DNA of 64,000 nucleotides, taken from Maribacter litopenaei. Its GTDB lineage: Bacteria; Bacteroidota; Bacteroidia; Flavobacteriales; Flavobacteriaceae. Under the pieces are notes generated by a model. The model ran no database searches. It saw nothing but the letters and a program-made list of their open reading frames with translations, and was not told where the DNA came from. Below, piece by piece: positions 58,770-64,000 of this stretch (position 1 is its first letter; each line of letters opens with the position of its first letter). The position numbers were made by a program, and so were the translations under genes. The DNA lies in NCBI RefSeq assembly GCF_025244665.1, contig NZ_CP104205.1, positions 744,001 to 808,000 of the forward strand, in the 5' to 3' direction.

Positions 58770-61700
58770 CTAAGCTTCGAGCACATCGACCCGTTTTACG
58801 GTACTACCCTTTTTACGTAGGAGTTTAATGTCTTCCAAGATAAGGTAGAGACAGGGTACGATGACCAAGATGATCGTAGTGGCAAAAACAATCCCGAAAC
58901 CTAGGGAAATGGCCATAGGTATCAAGTAAAAAGCCTGACTGGAAGTTTCTAAAATTATGGGTGCCAATCCTCCAAAGGTCGTCATCGTTGTAAGGATAAT
59001 GGGTCTAAACCTACGTAGCCCGGCTTCATGAATGGCTTCGTAGATGGAGTCCCCAGCCAATCGACGTTTATTGGCATAATCGATCATAATGAGCGAGTCG
59101 TTTACAACCACCCCGGAAAGGGCAATTACCCCCATAAGACTTACCAAAGAAAGGTCGTACCCCAATAAGATGTGTCCAATTACGGCTCCGACAATTCCAA
59201 ATGGAATGGCCGTCATCACAATCAAGGGCTGCGTATAACTGCTAAAGGCGATGGCGAGTAAGGCATAAATCAGTAACATGGCTATGGAAAAACCTGCCTT
59301 TAAAGTGTTGGTGCTTTCCCTCATATCTGCCTGACTACCTTCAAAGATCATGTGGTTCCTGGAAAATCACTTCTCAATTGTGGCAGCACTTCCTCTTGCA
59401 TGGAAGCCAATACCCTGCTTACTGAATTAGCGGGTTCCACATCCATACCTACATTTACCACCCTTCTTCCATCTCTTCGATTGATACTTGTAAATGCTTC
59501 CCGTTGCTCAACTTCTACTACATCCATTAGGGGTACTTCAATTCCGTCAGAGGTGCGAATAAGAAAGTCTTCTAGGTTTTTTATGTCCTTACGCTCTTCC
59601 AGGGGAAGCTTTACTCGAACCTCTATTTCGTTCATGCCCCTTAGTTGGCGCATAGCCAAGGCCCCAAAGAAACCGTCCCTAACCTGTCTTCCAATTTCAT
59701 CGGAAGTTAGGCCCGATTTCTTCCTTGTGGAAGCAGCTTAAAATCATACTGTAATTTCCCCTTATTATAATTGTCGGTAACATCGCGCGTATTGGAAAAA
59801 GCTTTCATCCGCTCAACAAAAGTGGCACTTGCACGTTCCAAAACATCAATATCGGAATGGCTTAAGTCGACACTAATTGCCTGTCCGGCACCCCCTGGGC
59901 CACGCTCCGCCTCAAAGGTGATTTGATCCACACCTTGAATGTCACCGATATTATCCCGCCAAAGGGCAATCATTTCCCCGGCCGTGATATCACGCTGATC
60001 CGGTGGTAACATCACGATTTCTACATCAATGAAGTTTTGCCCCCTTACATTTGTCTTTATTCCCTCCGCCACTTCATAAAGGTTATGTTCCTCGAACATC
60101 CGTTGCGTAGCATCTGAAATCTCTTTGGCCACCTTGGCAGCCTGGTCCGGGGTAGTGCCAACAGGTAGTCTTACCCCACATTCAATTTCGTCCGCAGCGA
60201 CCTCCGGCATCATGATCATTCCCATGTGACCGCTATACCCATATCCGCCAACAATCAATAAAAGGGTTACTGCTGCACATAAGGTAATATATCTATATTG
60301 AAGGCATTTGTCTAGAATGGGACGATATCTATTCTCGATAAAATTGTCAAAACCTGTGGCAAAGGAACGTTGCCACCCCTCTAATTTTCGGACCCATTTA
60401 TTTTTAGTTTCTTCTTTTTTCAAGTGGGCCAAATGGGAGGGAAGGATAAATAGGGCCTCTATCAAGGAAACCGAAAGGATAACGATAACTACTGCGGGCA
60501 GCGGCTGCCGGAATTTACCCGTTTCCCCGGGCATAAAGAGTAAGGGTACAAAAGCAATAATGGTGGTTACGATGCTGAAAGTTACCGGTAAGGAAACATC
60601 CTTGGTTCCCGCGATGGCCGCCTTCATAGGGCTCAGACCCTTTTGACGGTACTCGTATACGTTTTCACCCACTACGATGGCATCATCCACAACAATTCCT
60701 AAAACCACCAAAAAACCGAACATGGATATCATATTGACACTTATGCCTATCAGTGGAAGTAATATCATCCCCCCTATAAAGGATACCGTCATACCCATCA
60801 TGACCCAAAAGGCCAATCGATATTCAAGGAAAAGGGTAAGAATAACCAATACGATAAGAATGGCCAACACCCCATTTTCCGTTAATAGCGAAAGGCGCTC
60901 TTCATAGTCAGCGGCTCGGTTACTATCAGTTCTGTATTTAATGCCAGGAGGTAATTGAAAATCATCTAAAATACCTTGGACTTCTTCCGCAATCTTTAGG
61001 GGGGATTGATCTCCGATTCTAAAAATTCGAAGTTCCACATAATTTTCTTGATTGAATTGCCCATGAAAGCCTACTTCTTCAAAACCGTCCGTGATAGTGG
61101 CAATATCCTTCAATAGCAAATTGGCGCCATCATTGGAGGAGACTATGGTAATGTTTCCGTATTCATCGGCCCATTGTTTTCGCTCCTGCATCCTTAATAA
61201 TATTTCACCACTTTGGGTTTGTACGGCCCCTGCCGGAACATCGTTACTGCTTTGTCTTATGATGTTCGCAATTTGACCGAGAGTGAGATTGTATTTTTGA
61301 AGGTTGCGTCTCGGGAATCTCAATGCGAGTTTCGTATTCAGGTACATTTCCCAATTCTACCTGGGTAATTTCAGGATTATTTAATAGGATAGTCCTTAAC
61401 CTTTCTGCCAATTGTCTTAGTGTCCAAATATCGGCACTACCAAACAACCCAATTTGAATTACGTCCCTTTGCCTGTTTTGGAGCGTCACTTCGGGTTCCT
61501 CGATATCATCGGGGAAGGTACGTATACGGTTGATGGCCTGATCGATATCCTGAAAGGCCTTCATTCTTTCGGTTCCCGCTACTAGCTCTATGGTAACTTG
61601 TCCTGAACCTTCTCTAGCTTCGGATACAATTTCCTTAATTCCATTGACTCCACGTACGGCTTCCTCAACGGGTTGCAATATACCCTGTTCCACTTCAGCT

Positions 61701-61909
61701 GGGGAGGCACCTGGGTAGGCTACGGAAACCTCAACAAAATCTAATTGAAATTCAGGAAAAACCTCTTTTTGAATAGTATACATGGTGAAGATACCTCCTC
61801 CCAACAATAATAACATCAGTAGATTGGTGGCGATGGAGTTGCGAGCCATATAGGCAATGGCACCTTCTTTTCTTGGACTCTCTTTTTTAATTTCTTCCTT
61901 TTCTTCCAT
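58770..61909 (-). CDS. RND efflux transporter permease, AcrB/HAE1-like (three indels)
   Basis: About 1046 residues, the full RND pump length: twelve membrane helices in two halves ([40 protein letters not shown]) and two large periplasmic loops ([20 protein letters not shown]). Breaks: TCTCGG at 61309-61314 on the plus strand (restoring [20 protein letters not shown]), TCGGG for TCTGGG on the coding strand near 59713 ([17 protein letters not shown]), and one missing G near 59350 ([15 protein letters not shown]). It is the last gene of the efflux operon, 6 bp after the fusion protein. Substrates may be drugs, dyes or lipids. Confidence 0.94.
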
Positions 61910-61915
61910 GGTTTT

Positions 61916-63122
61916 TTATTCTGTCGATTCCTGGATATTCTCACCTTGTGTACGTAATCCGATGCCGTTGCTAACCGTACTTAAATCGGTGCTGACTACT
62001 TTGTCACCCGATTCCAACCCATTTGATATATAGGCATATTGATCATCTGTTAGAGCAACGTTCACCTCGCGAATTTCCAATTTATTATCCTTCATCACCC
62101 ACACAGTTTGGCCGGTACGCACAAGCCCTTTGTCTAGTTCGACCACATTTTCTATAGGATTTGCATTGATGTATACTTCCACGAAAGAGCCTATAATCAA
62201 CATAGGTTTATCAGCGGAGCTTGATTTTTGACCAAGGGGATCTTCCACACGCACCAATACCCTCGCCAATCGTGTTTGTCCGTCCAAAGCACCAATTTGG
62301 CGGTCGAGATAACCTTGTCTGTACGTGCCATCTCGGCCAAGTGGTTGAATTTTCTATGCGTACAGGTGAACCCATATCCGTACTGTTTTTCGGAAATTTC
62401 AGCCATTGTAGTTTGGCTACTGGGACTGTGGCATTCACCCAGTAATAATCCGTACCTACAATTCTTCCCAAATTATCTCCCTGTGATACTTGAGATCCCG
62501 TTGATACGTTTTGGGTAAGAATATGAGCATCAAAAGGTGCCCTTATGGTAGTTCTCTCAAGATTCAATTGTGCTTGTTTTAAGGACGCTTTGGATGCTTC
62601 TATAGTCGCCTTAACGGCATTAAGCTGGGGTTTTCTGAGCACTAGTTGACGTTCTTCTTCAGATAAAGGATTGCTGCCAAACAACGAGTCATCCACAATA
62701 AGTTGAAGGTCTTGGGAGGCAATTTGTTGCCGACCCATTTCAGTATCCAACGTAGTTTGCGATTGCATGAGTTCACTTCTCCTCAGTTCTAGAGTATTCT
62801 CATAATCAGAAGGGTCTATCTGAAGTAAAACTTGGTTCTTCTTAACGTATCCACCAGGTGTAAATGCGGGGTCCCTTCTGATGATTTGACCTGATACTAG
62901 CGGACTCAACTGAACATCCTCAACGGGCTGTACCGTACCAGTGGCTACGATTACCGGCTCAAAGGTTCCTTGCTCCACTTCAGTGACATCGACCAACATA
63001 GCCGTTTCTACGGTGGCACCCTCCGTCCGGGCTTCAGGTTCGGTAGAAAAAATGAGCATTGTTACTGCCACCCCTGCCAGCAATATTCCCAAACATATCC
63101 ACAGTATTTTTTTATTAGTCAT
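61916..63122 (-). CDS. RND efflux periplasmic adaptor (membrane fusion protein; 1-bp insertion)
   Basis: About 401 residues: an N-terminal membrane anchor (ILWICLGILLAGVAVTMLIF), a split lipoyl domain (GTVQPVEDVQLSPLVSGQII; TTIRAPFDAHILTQNVSTG), a helical hairpin between and a C-terminal beta-barrel/membrane-proximal part. The frame breaks at 62331-62336 on the plus strand (TCTCGG for TCTGG); repair gives TTWPDGTYRQGYLDRQIGAL and joins both parts. It lies 2 bp after the outer membrane factor gene and 6 bp before the pump. Confidence 0.93.
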
Positions 63123-63124
63123 AT

Positions 63125-64000
63125 CTATCTCGTTTTTTCCATTTCAATTTCACGGTATGTTTCAAACCCGCCGGCCAAAGCGCGGTATAAGTCTATTCTA
63201 ATCTGTATCTGTTGTAATTGTGCTGCCGAGATAATCCCTTCTCAGTTGCTGCTCCGCATCCAAGCCCAGCAGGACGTCCAAATAGGGACTAAAACCATTA
63301 AGGAACTCCACGCGTAACTGTTTGTTACTTTTCTCTGCCAATTCCAACTGCCTTGCTATGTTTTCTAAGCGTTGTTTTTGCATAATGTCCCTAGTGACCC
63401 CATTTTCTACTTCTTGGAATGCAGTTAAGGTAGTTTGACCATATTCATATAGTCTTTGGCGTTTGATGGCTTCGGTTCTGTCTACCTCGGCACTTAATTG
63501 ACCACCATAAAATAGGGGACCAGTAAATTTCCGGCGATGGAGTAGGCCCAATTCTCAAAGAGATTGTCAAAGTTGTTGGAACGTAATTGCCCACGTGCAC
63601 TTAGGGAAAGTCTTGGGTATTTGCTTTTGACCGCTGAAGCCATATCACGATCCGCGGCTAACAGTAGGGCATACGACCTCTGTATATCGGGACGGCGTCT
63701 TATTAATTCCAGTGGCAATCCTGTTTCAGGTAAATCAGTGAGTTTTGGTAAAGAGGAGGTTTCTAGTTCAAGGTTTTCTTGTGGTTGTCTACCTAGGAGC
63801 ACGGCCAATTGATTTTCGAGCAATTCTACATTGGTCTGAAAAATGATGCGCTGCTCCTTGGTGCTTTCCAATAATTGCGCCTGCCGTAGTATATCCACAG
63901 CCCTAATTTGACCCCCAACAAATCTGGAACGAATCAACTTAATAATGTCTTCATTAACTGCTATCTGTTCTTCCGTAATCTGCAATTGTTTTTTGGCTAT
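63125..64000 (-). CDS. Outer membrane efflux protein, TolC/NodT type, C-terminal part (start outside window; two indels)
   Basis: About 291 residues are visible; the gene enters from the right edge. Two helical-hairpin and beta-strand repeats of the TolC barrel are recognisable (LIRRRPDIQRSYALLLAADR; GPLFYGGQLSAEVDRTEAIK; FLNGFSPYLDVLLGLDAEQQ). Breaks: one missing A near 63524 (restoring GNLTGPLFYGGQ) and CCGAGA at 63226-63231 on the plus strand (CCAGA restores DYLAAQLQQIQIRIDLYRAL), which moves the stop to 63125. It is the first gene visible in the efflux operon. Confidence 0.93.

Overview
The window is a chromosome segment of a marine-type member of the Flavobacteriaceae (Bacteroidota), probably close to Maribacter, Zobellia or Arenibacter. 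This rests on the gene order rpsM-rpsK-rpsD-rpoA-rplQ-carA-eno, on promoters of the Bacteroidota type (TAnnTTTG -7 boxes, A-rich leaders, no Shine-Dalgarno), on a long acidic tail on ribosomal protein L17, on FecI/FecR/TonB-receptor signalling, and on many small lipoproteins. I see no tRNA, rRNA, CRISPR array or insertion sequence.

Layout. 1-10655: end of the ribosomal protein operon with RNA polymerase alpha, then carA, eno, glycogen synthase, citrate synthase and two arginine/citrulline-type hydrolases. 10685-16708: aldehyde dehydrogenase, an NAD(P)-binding/DUF2867 protein, a hypothetical protein, argS and an MtfA-like peptidase. 16698-23159: an ECF sigma factor, FecR anti-sigma and TonB receptor operon facing away from two lipocalin-like lipoproteins. 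23492-34427: ffh, folD, a carbohydrate group (esterase lipoprotein, DUF2306, GH43, aldo/keto reductase), then small enzymes and a HerA-like ATPase. 34666-45031: cytochrome c/sugar dehydrogenase fusion, queE, metalloprotease, methyltransferase, YkgJ, sterol desaturase family, DUF1343 (NamZ-like), FtsX-type permease, M20 peptidase, aldose epimerase. 45039-52843: accessory stretch with several very small membrane proteins, TfoX, a SulP transporter, an exonuclease/GIY-YIG fusion and an FdhF/YdeP oxidoreductase. 53042-58664: alkaline phosphatase superfamily protein and a GHMP kinase - GH109 - LacI regulator operon with a LacI-type operator. 58770-64000: an RND efflux operon (outer membrane factor, membrane fusion protein, pump).

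The dominant feature is the pattern of broken reading frames. About 30 genes carry one or more frameshifts or stops, including the essential rpsK, rpsD, carA and argS. Most breaks disappear if one pentamer is restored: where homology demands CCAGA (or TCTGG), the sequence reads CCGAGA (TCTCGG), CCGA (TCGG) or a close variant. I count about 33 such sites on both strands. This points to a motif-specific consensus error, possibly from a modified base, rather than gene decay. I therefore annotate these genes as full-length CDS spans and give the break position in each entry. The rule also recovers a hidden 64-residue membrane protein at 45796-45991.
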